Assembly: GCF_002943715.1 (NCBI RefSeq)
Contig: NZ_MQUA01000013.1
Location: 2,039,001 to 2,103,000, forward strand
DNA length: 64,000 nt
Source: Polaribacter filamentus
GTDB taxonomy: Bacteria > Bacteroidota > Bacteroidia > Flavobacteriales > Flavobacteriaceae
Direction: 5' to 3'
This document shows, one piece after another, positions 1-10,400 of this stretch. The notes beneath the pieces were generated by a model, which was not told the origin of the DNA, searched no databases, and saw nothing but the letters and a program-made list of their open reading frames with translations. A program made the position numbers and the translations under genes. Positions within the stretch are counted from its first letter, which is position 1, and each line of letters starts with the position of its first letter.

Positions 1-1224
1 ATGATAGGGCTGTTTAGTCGCACTCATCACATGGGCTTTTGCATATTTAAAACTGAATATAAATTCAATGTTTTTATTATCGATTAATGGTTTGAATTTT
101 TCAGCGATTTCCTTAGTTCCTGTTTGATGTTGACGATGAATAAAAGTGATTTTTCTATCGGGCATTTCGGCTGCAGCATCGAGTACACCTTGCGCATAAG
201 TATCAAACGCCCAATCTTCTTTCTCTTTTGTAGAATGACCATACATGTTTTCGCCAGTTGTCAATCCAACACCACCCAAATCAGGATAGGTAACAAACAT
301 CTGTTTTATGCTTTTTCTAAAATAATCTTTGGTTATCGGGTTGTCAATGTCATCAGTAATACCATATTTATCTTTTGCGCCATGCACAAATATATTCCAT
401 GTTACCACGTAAAAATCAATGTTTCTATTTTTAGCATACAGCATTACTTTTTGCCAGAATTTAATCTTTTCGTCCATCGAAATTTTAATCAATATCTCTG
501 GATTAGCTAATATTTCTGGAGCACAAAAGCCATGACCATCTGTACTGTAATTTTCTTTCCATTTTACTGTAGAGCGCTGAACGTCATCAAGCGCTACATC
601 TTCATACCCTGGTACTTTCAACATGGATGGAAAAGGATGCAGGCTCCATAAGGAAAAATAATTATATCGGTATTTGGCCAAATTATCGATGTATTCTTTC
701 CAGAAATCAAAATTCCACATCTCTGCAATATTTTTCTGTGCTACATCACTAACATCTGTATAACTTGGCGTACGAACATCCAACGGAATATTGAATTTAG
801 TCCCTCGGCGTTCCATATACGGATTTTGAACTTGTTCAGTAACGCCTTTCAATCCAGATATTTTTATTTGTTCTGCTACTTCTAATCCACCATACATAGC
901 TCCTGCTTCATCTGAAGCCATAATATTGATCCTATCATCATCTTTGTTGATACGGAAGCCTTCCGTTTTTATTTCTCTATTTTCTGGCTGAAGCGTAAAT
1001 TGAATATCTGCATCTTCTGAGTTTGAGAATACTAAATTAACATGTTTCTCTTTGAAAACAATTGCTAATTCATCAATCGTAAATTGAATTTGTGGGCTAT
1101 CCGATTCCGTATAAATACGCACTACATTATCGTTTGGTGTACAACCAAAAAATAATACCATTTGAAGTATAAATACTTGAAATATTACATACCTGATATT
1201 TCTATTATGTCTCATTCTTTGCAT
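1..1224 (-). CDS. Partial glycoside-hydrolase-like lipoprotein (GH67/GH20-type N-terminal domain, TIM-barrel start)
   Basis: This minus-strand gene runs off the left edge, leaving 408 N-terminal residues. I start it at the ATG at 1224; a second in-frame ATG lies at 1215. A hydrophobic leader ends in the lipobox LFFGC (Cys about 28), so it is probably an outer-membrane lipoprotein. Residues about 35-125 resemble the small alpha/beta domain that precedes the barrel in GH67 and GH20 enzymes, including a segment reading [16 protein letters not shown]. From about residue 138 (MERRGTKFN) the sequence looks like the first strands of a TIM barrel, and TGEN at 323-326 offers a candidate acidic catalytic residue. 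The family assignment is by resemblance only and the substrate is unknown. It follows the GH36-like gene by 44 bp, suggesting one transcript. The missing C-terminal half would settle the family. Confidence 0.6.
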   Translation of the reverse strand, partial: MQRMRHNRNIRYVIFQVFILQMVLFFGCTPNDNVVRIYTESDSPQIQFTIDELAIVFKEKHVNLVFSNSEDADIQFTLQPENREIKTEGFRINKDDDRINIMASDEAGAMYGGLEVAEQIKISGLKGVTEQVQNPYMERRGTKFNIPLDVRTPSYTDVSDVAQKNIAEMWNFDFWKEYIDNLAKYRYNYFSLWSLHPFPSMLKVPGYEDVALDDVQRSTVKWKENYSTDGHGFCAPEILANPEILIKISMDEKIKFWQKVMLYAKNRNIDFYVVTWNIFVHGAKDKYGITDDIDNPITKDYFRKSIKQMFVTYPDLGGVGLTTGENMYGHSTKEKEDWAFDTYAQGVLDAAAEMPDRKITFIHRQHQTGTKEIAEKFKPLIDNKNIEFIFSFKYAKAHVMSATKQPYH

Positions 1225-1268
1225 CTATTTTAAGTAGAAATCATATTTATATTCCTTCACAAAAATTT

Positions 1269-3395
1269 CTAATCCTTATACAACGTTAATTTTTTATTTT
1301 TTTCTCCAGTAGAGAGTTCGATACTGTAAAATCCTTTTCCTATAGATTTGACAATTCCATGTGAGGTTTGAGGTTTTTGTGTTGCAGAGTAAACTACAAT
1401 TGGTCCTGACTCATCTAAAATCAACGTAAGTTTTCTTTTTGTTTGTTTTTCTATTCTATAAGTACAGCCTGAGATATATTTATCCGACCGTCCAATAACA
1501 GCCCAACCTTTAATTATAGGAGATAAAGTGAAGATTTTTCCTTTCATGTTTTCAACCTCAAAGTGATGGCTATTGGTTAATCTATCTCCTGCTTTCTTTT
1601 CATAGTCGTATAAAACCAAACCCTCATTGGGCATGACCCACAATCCATTAAATGGCTGCTCTTTAGCTGATGCGTATTGATAGTCATCTGCATTTATGGA
1701 AGCTTTTATTATACTTTCATTAGAAAAATTAAATGCGGCAATTGTGCAGCTTTTTTCTCTTCCAGGAGCTATAACCCTGTAAGCAGTATCATTTGTATTT
1801 GAGAACAAACTTTCATGTAGAGGAACAGCAGGAGCTAAAGTTCGTATTATTTTACCATCATCAAAAATAAGTGGATCAATTACATCTTTATCAAATTCAG
1901 TAGGTTTATCTGAAATATAAATGGGACCTCCAGAAATAGCTCTAGCAATTGTTAAATATTGAGCAGTCTCCTTATTACTTGTGTGATACATATCTAAGTC
2001 GCCATAAATAATATCTCCCCACCACATATTATTAGCAAATGACTGGCGCGTTCTTCTCATGTTTTCTTTTGGCAAATGAAGTTTTATATCTACACTTGCT
2101 CTTGAAATGGCACTGTATTTTGTGTTAAACACATTTACATTTGATTGAGAAATACAATTTAAAAGTTCAATGTTATTGTCTTTACATGCTTTTTCAAGGG
2201 CTTGATTATTTTGATGTGCTTTCTCTACCGCATTATCGCTATTGGCATACATCCAAAAATTAAAGGTTTGAAAATCTACTTTTTGAAAATCAAAACCAGA
2301 TACTTTTGTATTGGCAGTCATCGCATTATAGAATTGTTCTGAAGCTTTTGTTCCTGGCTTAACAACCATGGTTTCAACCCACTCTGTACTTTTTTGATTG
2401 TTTGTTGTATTGCTAATGATGCTAGGTTCTAAATAATCATTCAAGGCTGTCATTGTATGATTCTTGCTTACGCCATACATACCACCACTCATATTTCTCC
2501 AAATGCCCATCCATTTCACATTATCATCTTCTTTTAAAGACGTAATATTTTCCCACCCATTAGGAAATTTAGAATTGGTGTCAAAACTTAAAAGCTGAGG
2601 GCGTGTCGCCCCTTTTGTTTCCTGATCCAAATAGCCATCATCCACAATAAGCCAACGCACAGGAACCTCGCTTTTTTTAATAGTATTAATGCTATTGATC
2701 ACAATCTCTTCAGTGATGCCTCCCTCGTATGCTTCCCATGTACACCACCCAAGATATTCGTACATTTCTGGATACGTTTTATTGGAACGTAATTGCACAT
2801 TATCTTTACAAAACTCAGATTGAAGTGCTAGTTCCCAGCTTTTTTGTGTGGCGGTGTAAGGATCGTTAGCATAGGCATAACTCAATAAAGGCACAGTACC
2901 AGAATACGCTTGCGTTCCAAACGTCGCTAATTTTAAATGTGGTTTTCCACCATCCATATTAATAAAAGCCATCATATTCTTAGATACCAAAGGAAGAATG
3001 CTTAAAAAATTACCATCCTCTAATTCCAATAACATAAAGTATCCGTTACCTGTCGCATTTTTAAAATAATCAACAGGAATCTCACTTGATTGTCTATCTT
3101 TAAATTGGTCAAAACTATTGAAAGGTTTCGGAAATGTTTCATAACCAGAAACCCAATTATTTAAGTAGCCTTCATTTATAACGCCTTTTTTAATCTTTGG
3201 AATTACTAGATTGTATGTGGCAACACATCCACCAATAGGAGACACATTTTTAAATGACTTACTTATTAAACCACTTTTTTGAGATGTAGTAAAATTAATG
3301 GTCTCATTGCTATTTTGTGCTGTCATTCCTATCGAACAAAAGAAAAACAGTATGAATAAAAACGTTAAGGTTTTACTTTTTTGTTTTGCTAACAT
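1269..3395 (-). CDS. GH36 / raffinose-synthase (Sip1)-like glycosidase
   Basis: This 708-residue secreted protein has a signal peptide ending near MTAQ (about 26). It matches the Sip1/raffinose-synthase branch of clan GH-D. GWCTWEAY lies near residue 216 and VDDGYLD near 251. KVDFQ at 372-376 places the usual Asp nucleophile at about 374. RASVD at 432-436 corresponds to the R-x-S-D-D segment carrying the acid/base Asp, with Val in place of the first Asp. MWWGDIIYGDLDM follows near 457. Family members cleave or transfer alpha-galactosyl groups, so an alpha-galactosidase-like step on a side chain is likely, though bacterial members of this branch are poorly characterised. It sits in the minus-strand enzyme block, 97 bp downstream of the phosphatase-fold gene. 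Fold and family are well supported; linkage specificity is inference. Confidence 0.85.
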   Translation of the reverse strand: MLAKQKSKTLTFLFILFFFCSIGMTAQNSNETINFTTSQKSGLISKSFKNVSPIGGCVATYNLVIPKIKKGVINEGYLNNWVSGYETFPKPFNSFDQFKDRQSSEIPVDYFKNATGNGYFMLLELEDGNFLSILPLVSKNMMAFINMDGGKPHLKLATFGTQAYSGTVPLLSYAYANDPYTATQKSWELALQSEFCKDNVQLRSNKTYPEMYEYLGWCTWEAYEGGITEEIVINSINTIKKSEVPVRWLIVDDGYLDQETKGATRPQLLSFDTNSKFPNGWENITSLKEDDNVKWMGIWRNMSGGMYGVSKNHTMTALNDYLEPSIISNTTNNQKSTEWVETMVVKPGTKASEQFYNAMTANTKVSGFDFQKVDFQTFNFWMYANSDNAVEKAHQNNQALEKACKDNNIELLNCISQSNVNVFNTKYSAISRASVDIKLHLPKENMRRTRQSFANNMWWGDIIYGDLDMYHTSNKETAQYLTIARAISGGPIYISDKPTEFDKDVIDPLIFDDGKIIRTLAPAVPLHESLFSNTNDTAYRVIAPGREKSCTIAAFNFSNESIIKASINADDYQYASAKEQPFNGLWVMPNEGLVLYDYEKKAGDRLTNSHHFEVENMKGKIFTLSPIIKGWAVIGRSDKYISGCTYRIEKQTKRKLTLILDESGPIVVYSATQKPQTSHGIVKSIGKGFYSIELSTGEKNKKLTLYKD

Positions 3396-3492
3396 CTTAC
3401 TCTAATTTGGTTAAAACTTGGATTTAGAATTATTTAAGCTACTATTAATTTATGAAAACGTTCAATTTAACAGTTAGCTTCATGACGTATTT

Positions 3493-4404
3493 CTATATAT
3501 TTATCAAAAATTTAACAAAAATTGGTTTATGATCTGATGGATATACACCATCAACATTATAATTGACTTCTTCATATTTTAAAACTTCAACAGATCCTTT
3601 GTAAAGAATCCAATCTATCTCCTTAGGGTCCCCATTCACATTAGTATCTTTGAACAAATCTGAATTTTCGCTATTTCCTTCGCCTACAAATACTTTGTGC
3701 GGTGCACTCTTTGGATGACAGTTAAAATCGCCTAATAAAAAAATAGGACGCTCTTGCTCCCAGCTTCCAAAATGGTTAAGCTTTTCAATCCTTTCCATAA
3801 TTAATTTTGATGCGCTTAATCGTCCTTGAGGTTCTCTACCATTAAAAAAATGAGTGTTAAAAACGTAAAATTCTTGATTGTTTTCCCAATGCCCTCTATA
3901 ATCTGCTGGATATGCGCTTTCTTGTCCTGTTTTAGGAGTATTAATAAATGCAAAGCGTGCCCAAGTCATCAATCTAGGATTTACATTAGGACCACTTCCA
4001 ATACGTTCTGGTGTACTAGATAATGCAAAACTATTTAGTTCTCTAAGTCTAAATTTATCCCGTTTATAAAAGATAGCCATATGCTCATCATCATCGCCAC
4101 CTTGACGACCTTCGCCTACCACTACATACTCTGGCAAATGATCTGCCAAATAATCAATTTGTTCCTTAAGCCCTTCTTGAGTACCAATAATATCTGGATT
4201 GTATTTATTAATCAAATCAATTTGCATATCTCGTCTAACTTCCCATAATGGTTTATATGTTGGACTTGCAAACTTTAAATTATATGTCATGATAGAAATT
4301 AGACTCCCCGCTGTATTAGGCTTCTCTTGAGCATGTAACGAATCGCTTAAAACTGACAAACAAACTATTGAAACAAATACTAACTTTTTGAATTTTTTAC
4401 CCAT
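3493..4404 (-). CDS. Secreted endonuclease/exonuclease/phosphatase-family protein
   Basis: I place the start at the ATG at 4404 (MGKKFKKLVF), because a leader peptide follows it directly; an earlier in-frame ATG at 4434 would overlap the upstream sulfatase. The signal peptide ends near LHAQ. The EEP fold motifs appear in order: MTYNLKFA (first metal-site Asn), GTQEG (metal-binding Glu), FNTHFF, LLGDFNCHP (Asp and Asn) and the terminal SDHKPIF with its Asp-His pair. All catalytic positions are present, so it should be an active Mg-dependent phosphodiesterase or phosphomonoesterase. Secreted members of this family are common in Bacteroidota PULs and are often annotated as endonucleases. In this context a sugar-phosphate or phosphodiester substituent is as likely a substrate as nucleic acid, but that is inference. 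The gene follows the S1 sulfatase by 26 bp. Confidence 0.82.
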   Translation of the reverse strand: MGKKFKKLVFVSIVCLSVLSDSLHAQEKPNTAGSLISIMTYNLKFASPTYKPLWEVRRDMQIDLINKYNPDIIGTQEGLKEQIDYLADHLPEYVVVGEGRQGGDDDEHMAIFYKRDKFRLRELNSFALSSTPERIGSGPNVNPRLMTWARFAFINTPKTGQESAYPADYRGHWENNQEFYVFNTHFFNGREPQGRLSASKLIMERIEKLNHFGSWEQERPIFLLGDFNCHPKSAPHKVFVGEGNSENSDLFKDTNVNGDPKEIDWILYKGSVEVLKYEEVNYNVDGVYPSDHKPIFVKFLINI

Positions 4405-4430
4405 AATCAAAATGATATTTAATTTAAGAC

Positions 4431-5813
4431 TCAATCTTTTTTATATAGAAGTGCTTTCATTTCATCAACAACATCTTTATGCGATGCATCTTTTGCTAGA
4501 TTATTATATTCAAGGGGATCATTTTGCTGATTGTAAAGTTCTCTACCTTTTTTTCCAAAATCCCATTCTACATATCTCCAATCCTTGTTTTTTACCATCC
4601 TTCCTAACATATCCCCTCTTCTTGTTACAGCTTTAACTTCAGTCTTAAATGGTTTTTCTGGATCATCAACACTAGCTGCAAAACTTTGTCCTTCTAAATA
4701 TTCTGGAACATTTTTTAAATCCATAAGTTCTGCTAGTGTTGGGTAAATATCTATAAACTCAAACATTGTTGTAGATTTTACACCTTTTTTACCCACCGAA
4801 TTTCCAGCCATTATGAAAGGAGCATTTGTACCCTTTTCAAAAACAGTTACTTTATTCCACCAATTATGCTCGCCTAAATGATAGCCATGATCTCCAAAAA
4901 ACACAACGAGTGTATTTTCCAATTGCCCTGAAGTTTTAAGTGCATCTAATAATCTACCAACCTGAGCATCCATAAAACTGGTGCAGGCATAATAAGAGCG
5001 CAGGAACTCACGCTTATCTTGGTCTGAAAAATTATTAAAAATCGATGTTTCGTTGGGCAAGGTGTGGCTATAGGGTGGTTCCCATCCTTCTGGTAACAAA
5101 GGAGGATCACAGGCCTCTAACGGGTACATATCGAAATACTTTTTGGGAGCAACAAATGGATCATGGGGTTTTTTTAGTCCTACTGCCAAAAAGAAAGGCT
5201 TATCACGTTTCGTTTTAATAATCTCAACGGCTTTCTTAGCAATTTGCCCATCTTCTTGGTCGTCATCAGTTCCTTCTCTTGCTTGCCACCAGCACCATTT
5301 CAATTCCCCATCCGTAAGATTTCTTTTTTCGCCTTGTTTACCCAATTTAGTGGTTTCAAAATTATAATAGGCATCCCAAGCTTTAGTATCGTCATACTCT
5401 CCCATTCTGTGAAATATTTTACCCAAACCAATGGTCTCAAAACCATTTTGCTTAAATAAATATGGCAACGTTACTTTGTCTCCCAATAGTGGTTGTAAAG
5501 GCGTGTTATTATCAATTACATTAATAGTTTCTGGGCGTAAACCCGTTAAGAATGAACTACGACTAGGTCCACAAACGGCAAAATTACAATAGGCGTTATT
5601 GTACTGAACTCCCATACCGGCCAGATTATCAATATTTGGTGTTTTTACAATTGGATGTCCATAAGTACCTAGGGTGTTATTTAAATCGTCAATAACAATG
5701 AAAAGCACATTCTTATCTGTTTTTGGTATGTCTTGCTTTTGCTCATTTTTTTTAGCATTATTGCATGCTGTTACTATCAAAAAAACGGTAAGTAATACAA
5801 ATATTCTTTTCAT
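4431..5813 (-). CDS. Sulfatase, lipoprotein, iduronate-2-sulfatase-like (Cys type)
   Basis: This 460-residue protein has the lipobox IVTAC (Cys 17) and then an alkaline-phosphatase-superfamily fold. IDDLNN near 41 gives the metal-binding Asp pair. CGPSRSSFLTG starts at Cys 81, the residue converted to formylglycine in the C-x-P-S-R signature. FFGDHGYHLGEH around 310 supplies the second metal site, and ELYNQQNDPLEYNNL is the usual C-terminal tail. KKPHDPFVAPKKYFDMYPL is typical of the iduronate-2-sulfatase-like subgroup, probably S1_7 by memory of SulfAtlas. It should remove sulfate esters from oligosaccharides in the periplasm or at the surface after maturation by a formylglycine-generating enzyme not encoded here. 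It lies 60 bp downstream of another sulfatase in the same direction. Confidence 0.92.
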   Translation of the reverse strand: MKRIFVLLTVFLIVTACNNAKKNEQKQDIPKTDKNVLFIVIDDLNNTLGTYGHPIVKTPNIDNLAGMGVQYNNAYCNFAVCGPSRSSFLTGLRPETINVIDNNTPLQPLLGDKVTLPYLFKQNGFETIGLGKIFHRMGEYDDTKAWDAYYNFETTKLGKQGEKRNLTDGELKWCWWQAREGTDDDQEDGQIAKKAVEIIKTKRDKPFFLAVGLKKPHDPFVAPKKYFDMYPLEACDPPLLPEGWEPPYSHTLPNETSIFNNFSDQDKREFLRSYYACTSFMDAQVGRLLDALKTSGQLENTLVVFFGDHGYHLGEHNWWNKVTVFEKGTNAPFIMAGNSVGKKGVKSTTMFEFIDIYPTLAELMDLKNVPEYLEGQSFAASVDDPEKPFKTEVKAVTRRGDMLGRMVKNKDWRYVEWDFGKKGRELYNQQNDPLEYNNLAKDASHKDVVDEMKALLYKKD

Positions 5814-5873
5814 TACGTGTGTTTTTTTTATTCTAGGTTAAACTGAAAAAATATTGATTATTCTTTATTAACT

Positions 5874-7280
5874 TTATTCTAAGCTTAATTTAAAACTTTC
5901 ATATACTTTCATCAGTTCTTCTACCAATTCTGGATGCGATGGCGCTAAATCAACCGACTCTGTAGGATCCTCTTTTAAGTTGAACAGTTGTATTTTATTT
6001 TTTGGTTCTTCTGGAGTTACTCCAGGATAATCTGCTGGGGTTGCCTGTCCTTCCATTTGAGCAATAATAGTGGTGCCGTCTGGCCCTCTTGGATCTGACC
6101 AAACACTTAAATCAACCTCTTTCCGATATCTCGGTTTTTTTATGAAGAGTTTATAATCGCCTTTTCTTACCGACATAATATGCTCATTATGCATGCTAAA
6201 AACAGGAGAATGTATATTGCTCTCTCCTTGAAGAATCGTGGTTATATCTTGCCCATCTAATACATGACCTTTTGGAATTTCAATATTTGTTAAAGCGCAA
6301 AGGGTTGGAAAAATATCAGGAGACCAAACCGGTAAATCCGATTTTTGATTTTCAGGAAACACCTTTGGATAACGCATCATAAATGGTACTCTGATCCCGC
6401 CTTCCCAAGTGGTGGCTTTCATCCCTTTAAAACCACCTGTACTTCCGCCGTACCAAGGCCCATTGTCCGACATAAAAATCACTATTGTATTGTCCAATAT
6501 ATTCAGTGTTTTCAAGGTATTCATGACTTCTCCAACAGACCAATCCAATTCTCGTATCACATCTGCATATAAATCGTTTGGTGTTTCGGGTGTATAAAAA
6601 TTTTCCGATGCAGCCAAAGGCTTGTGCGGCATGGCGTGTGCTAAATAAAGTAGGAACGGATTATCTTTTTCTCTTTTAATAAAATCAATAGCTTTTTCTG
6701 TATAATCTTTTGTTAGTTGTCTTTGATCCACTGGATATTGGACCGTATCTCTGTTTTGTATAATTTGTATGGGTCTCATATCATTTGAATAAAGAATTCC
6801 ATAATATTCGTCAAACCCTTGTTCTACTGGGAAAAATTTCGATTTATGTCCTAAGTGCCATTTGCCAATGGCTTTGGTGGCATACCCCGATTCCCTAAAA
6901 ACTTCTGCAATAGTAATTTCATTAGGGTCAAGTCCTACATTATCAATCATCTCACCTGCATCTGGCGTTGGGTTCCTGATTAGACCATGACGTAACGGAA
7001 ATCGTCCAGTTAGCAAAGTAGCTCTAGATGGTGCACAGTAAGGAGTGGGTACATAAAAACTTGTACAACTAACACCTTGCATAGCAATGTTATCTATGTT
7101 GGGTGTTTTATAATGTTTCTGTCCGAAGGATGAAATATCTCCATAGCCCATATCATCTGTTAATATGATAAGAACATTTGGTTTTTGTTCGGTTTTTGGG
7201 TTGCTTTCAACCTTCTTACATCCTACAATTAGCATTGATATGATAAGTAACTGACAAACTATTTTAAAACTGCCTTTCAT
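5874..7280 (-). CDS. Sulfatase, lipoprotein, arylsulfatase-A-like (Cys type)
   Basis: This 468-residue protein has lipobox LIVGC (Cys 21). TDDMGYGD near 41 provides the metal-binding Asps, and CAPSRATLLTG starts at Cys 82, the formylglycine site. GKWHLGH near 140 and HAMPHKPL carry the conserved Lys and His residues, and MSDNGPW supplies the last metal ligands. The GYGD motif and the C-terminal QLFNLKEDP tail place it with arylsulfatase-A-like enzymes rather than the iduronate-like group next door, so the two neighbours probably attack different sulfate positions. It lies 124 bp downstream of the GH2 gene stop, with a small palindrome just before its start. The exact S1 subfamily and sulfate position cannot be read from sequence alone. 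Confidence 0.92.
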   Translation of the reverse strand: MKGSFKIVCQLLIISMLIVGCKKVESNPKTEQKPNVLIILTDDMGYGDISSFGQKHYKTPNIDNIAMQGVSCTSFYVPTPYCAPSRATLLTGRFPLRHGLIRNPTPDAGEMIDNVGLDPNEITIAEVFRESGYATKAIGKWHLGHKSKFFPVEQGFDEYYGILYSNDMRPIQIIQNRDTVQYPVDQRQLTKDYTEKAIDFIKREKDNPFLLYLAHAMPHKPLAASENFYTPETPNDLYADVIRELDWSVGEVMNTLKTLNILDNTIVIFMSDNGPWYGGSTGGFKGMKATTWEGGIRVPFMMRYPKVFPENQKSDLPVWSPDIFPTLCALTNIEIPKGHVLDGQDITTILQGESNIHSPVFSMHNEHIMSVRKGDYKLFIKKPRYRKEVDLSVWSDPRGPDGTTIIAQMEGQATPADYPGVTPEEPKNKIQLFNLKEDPTESVDLAPSHPELVEELMKVYESFKLSLE

Positions 7281-7299
7281 GTGTTTAAATTTATTGCCT

Positions 7300-7312
7300 G
7301 CCTGCCGCAGGC
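7300..7312. repeat. Small GC-rich palindrome between GH2 and sulfatase genes
   Basis: GCCTG-CCG-CAGGC forms a 5-bp stem with a 3-nt loop in an otherwise AT-rich spacer, inside the longer string TTGCCTGCCTGCCGCAGGC. From memory, similar CCTGCCxGCAGG palindromes are interspersed in flavobacterial genomes. It could be a mobile palindrome or a weak attenuator ahead of the sulfatase start at 7280. Confidence 0.4.
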
Positions 7313-7404
7313 TGGTTTTTCAATCGTCAAATGTAGCTTACATATAATCATTCACTTGGGTATCGAATTCTCGTTATGGAGTTTCATAATTATAAAAAAT
7401 TAGA

Positions 7405-10400
7405 CTATTCAATTAAATCCATAATGATATTGTTCAATATTTTTGCAGCTATAGGGTCATACAGCCCTTTATCCAACCTCATTTCTGAAAGCACTGCTGT
7501 TCCTCCATCATCAACAGCAATCATTGGAAACCCTTTCATGGTACTCAACTGTGCGCGTTGGTCACTACCTCTCGCATATTTATGTTCACATCCTGAGACC
7601 AAAGACGTAATATCATCCTTTTTGTAAACTTGCATAAGCCCATGATAAACCAAAGGTTTTTCGCTTTTATTATTATTGAAATAACGAAAATCCATATGTT
7701 TAATATCATTGAATATATCCGATTCCGGAATATCGATATGCGCTGTTTCTAGTGTTTTCTCTAAATAATTACTAATGTGATTAGGAAAAATATCCATTAT
7801 TTTTTTTCCTGTGTTCAGCATAAAAATCTTAGCACCTTTATGTAGCTTGTCGGTTATTAATCCCTGCTCATTTTCCGTGAGATTGGAAATGGTTTCAATC
7901 CCTGAAATAATATATAAATCTGCCTTTTGGTTAAACATGCTAGAAATATCAGGCATTTCAGAATAGGTAATATTCAGTAAGTCCAGTACTGGTTTTGTTT
8001 TTCCAGAAAAATCTACCACTGTAATCTTTTTGGATTTTAAGTCATTTGTTTTGACATAAGATATCTTTGCAAACACTAAATCATATTCATTTCTGGAGAC
8101 TTCTTTACCATGTTGTACTAAAGATAATTTTAGTTTTCCGTCCAATCTATCGCCTTTAAAAGTATCTGGAATTATAATTTCTGGAGTTAACCAATGTCTT
8201 GAATAATGGGCCACTTCTGGAATTTGATAGTTTCCTGTGCCCACAACCCTGCCATCTTTATAAGTGATTTCCCAAACTAAAGTTGAAGGTTTCAATGTTG
8301 TACCATCTACTTTATCATTTACAATGCAGAAACGTGTTGGTAATTTTTCTCCAGTATAAAAATGTCTTCCCCAAAGTTCGGCACTTACCAAAACTGGATT
8401 TAAGGCGTTTTTCATTCGGTAGTACGTTGGATAAGGTTCTACACGTTGCGCATCATACACATTACGAAACCAAGTAATACTTGAAAAATTATGTAACCCC
8501 GCTAGTTTGTTGTGTGATCTACGAACGGCTTCGGCTAACTCTGAGGATAAAAATGCGTTATTTTCTAAACTATATTTTGGGTCTCCAAAGGGATATGCTT
8601 GATTTCCTACATGTGTTTGTGTATTTTGATGTTGCCATAAATAAGACCGCGTATGATGCCCCGTTTCGGTGTTTGGATAGCCGGTAGACCACTCTTGACT
8701 TATTAAAGGCCTTCCCTCCGTTTTTCTTTCCATAAACTCTTTTCCTGAAAAATTATCAAATAAAGAACTGTGGTACCAGCCAGAATAGTTGTGACCATCA
8801 TCAATATCGCCATCATCATAGTTCTCAAAAAAAGCATCATCATGTTCATGTTTTACTTGTTTTCTGGTATATCCAGAATCAAAACATATGGGTCTTGTGG
8901 GATCTAAAGTCCGCATGTCTTTAACAACATCAGATACAATACCCATTTTAGTTTCAATACGTTCTACATCATCTTTATTATGGGTAAAATTCATCTCGTT
9001 ATTTATAGTCCAATAAAATAATGACGGATGATTCCGATACTTCTTCATTAAATCCAACCACTCCTGTTTCCAAATACTTAAAAGCTCTTTTTTTGGAATA
9101 GAATTTTCGCCAACGCCAATCATCAACCACGGCCATGTACCTTCCATACTAACTCCTACACCATTTTTATCGGCAGCCTCCATCCAAACTTCACTATAAG
9201 GAATAGTATGACTTCTGGTTACAGCAATATTACCGTCATGATACAGCTGCATGGTTTTATTGGCAAGCGCTGCATCATTTATGCCAAGAGCATGTGGTGT
9301 GTGGTTAGCTGCCCGTAACCAATATTTATTTCCATTAAGGTAGAAATAATCGCCTCGAGTTTCAAAGGTTCTAAAACCTGAACGAATAGATTCTGTATCA
9401 AAAATAGTATTGGTTTTATTTTCAGAAACAGAGAAATTAAAGTCATAAAGATTGGGAGTTGTAGGTGTCCATAATTTTGGCTGTAACCCAGCAATCTTAA
9501 ATGAAAACACTTTTTCCTCTCCTGCTTTCAATTCTACTTTATTTAGTGATGTTTCTGAAACTAAAAGCGCATCTGTTTTAGTATCTGAAATGTTAGTATT
9601 GATATTCAATTTCGCTTTGCTTGAATTATAATTTTTTATGGTAACCTGAAAATCAGCACCTGTAAGCGATGGTTTGATATATACATCTTCAATTTTAATA
9701 GGTTCTGTAATGACTAATTTTACGGGTTGCCAAATCCCAGAAGGATTCCCACGGAAAAACCCATGAGGCAAATCTTTTAACATTTGGTTAGTCACTTCCA
9801 CAGTAACGGCTATAGTTGCAATCTCTTCAGCATTTTTAATATCCTTGACATAATCACGCAGAACCTTTACAGCAAACAAATTTTTTCCTGGCTTAGTCAA
9901 TGCTGTTATATCCACAATGAACTCTCCGAACATTCCAATATGGCTTCCTGCTTTTGTTCCATTAACATACACTTCTGCCACTTTGGAAACCGCATCAAAA
10001 GAAAGTTCTAGGTGTTTTCCGTGGATAGTTTCAGGTAACTCCATCCATTGGCGGTACCACCCTATTTTGGTTTCCTTATAATCAAATGTGTAATTTTCAC
10101 AACGGTCTGTCTCTTTTTGGTAATAGGTATCAGACACGCCTTTAGGAAAATTTTGTTTCATAAATGTTTCGCCGTGCAACCATATTCTGGACGGGTTCCA
10201 GAAATTTGGTACTTCCAAAATATGCCAATCTTTATCATTAACGGTTACAGAAAATGCCGCATCCCTATTTTCAATTTCATGACCCGGTTTAAATAACCAA
10301 TTGCCATCCAGGGATATTTCAGTCCTAGTAGTATTAATATTAGAAACTACTATAGGTTTATACAAACCTCTTTCCTTTTTACGTTGAATTTCTTTTTCTT

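Noticed and set aside
124..510. Plus-strand open frame of 128 codons at the left end
   Set aside because: It lies opposite the partial glycosidase-like lipoprotein, which has a lipobox and coherent coding sequence; the plus-strand peptide has no recognisable features.
9279..9494. Other short open frames overlapping the large enzyme genes on either strand
   Set aside because: They are shadows of well-supported long genes and show no independent coding evidence.
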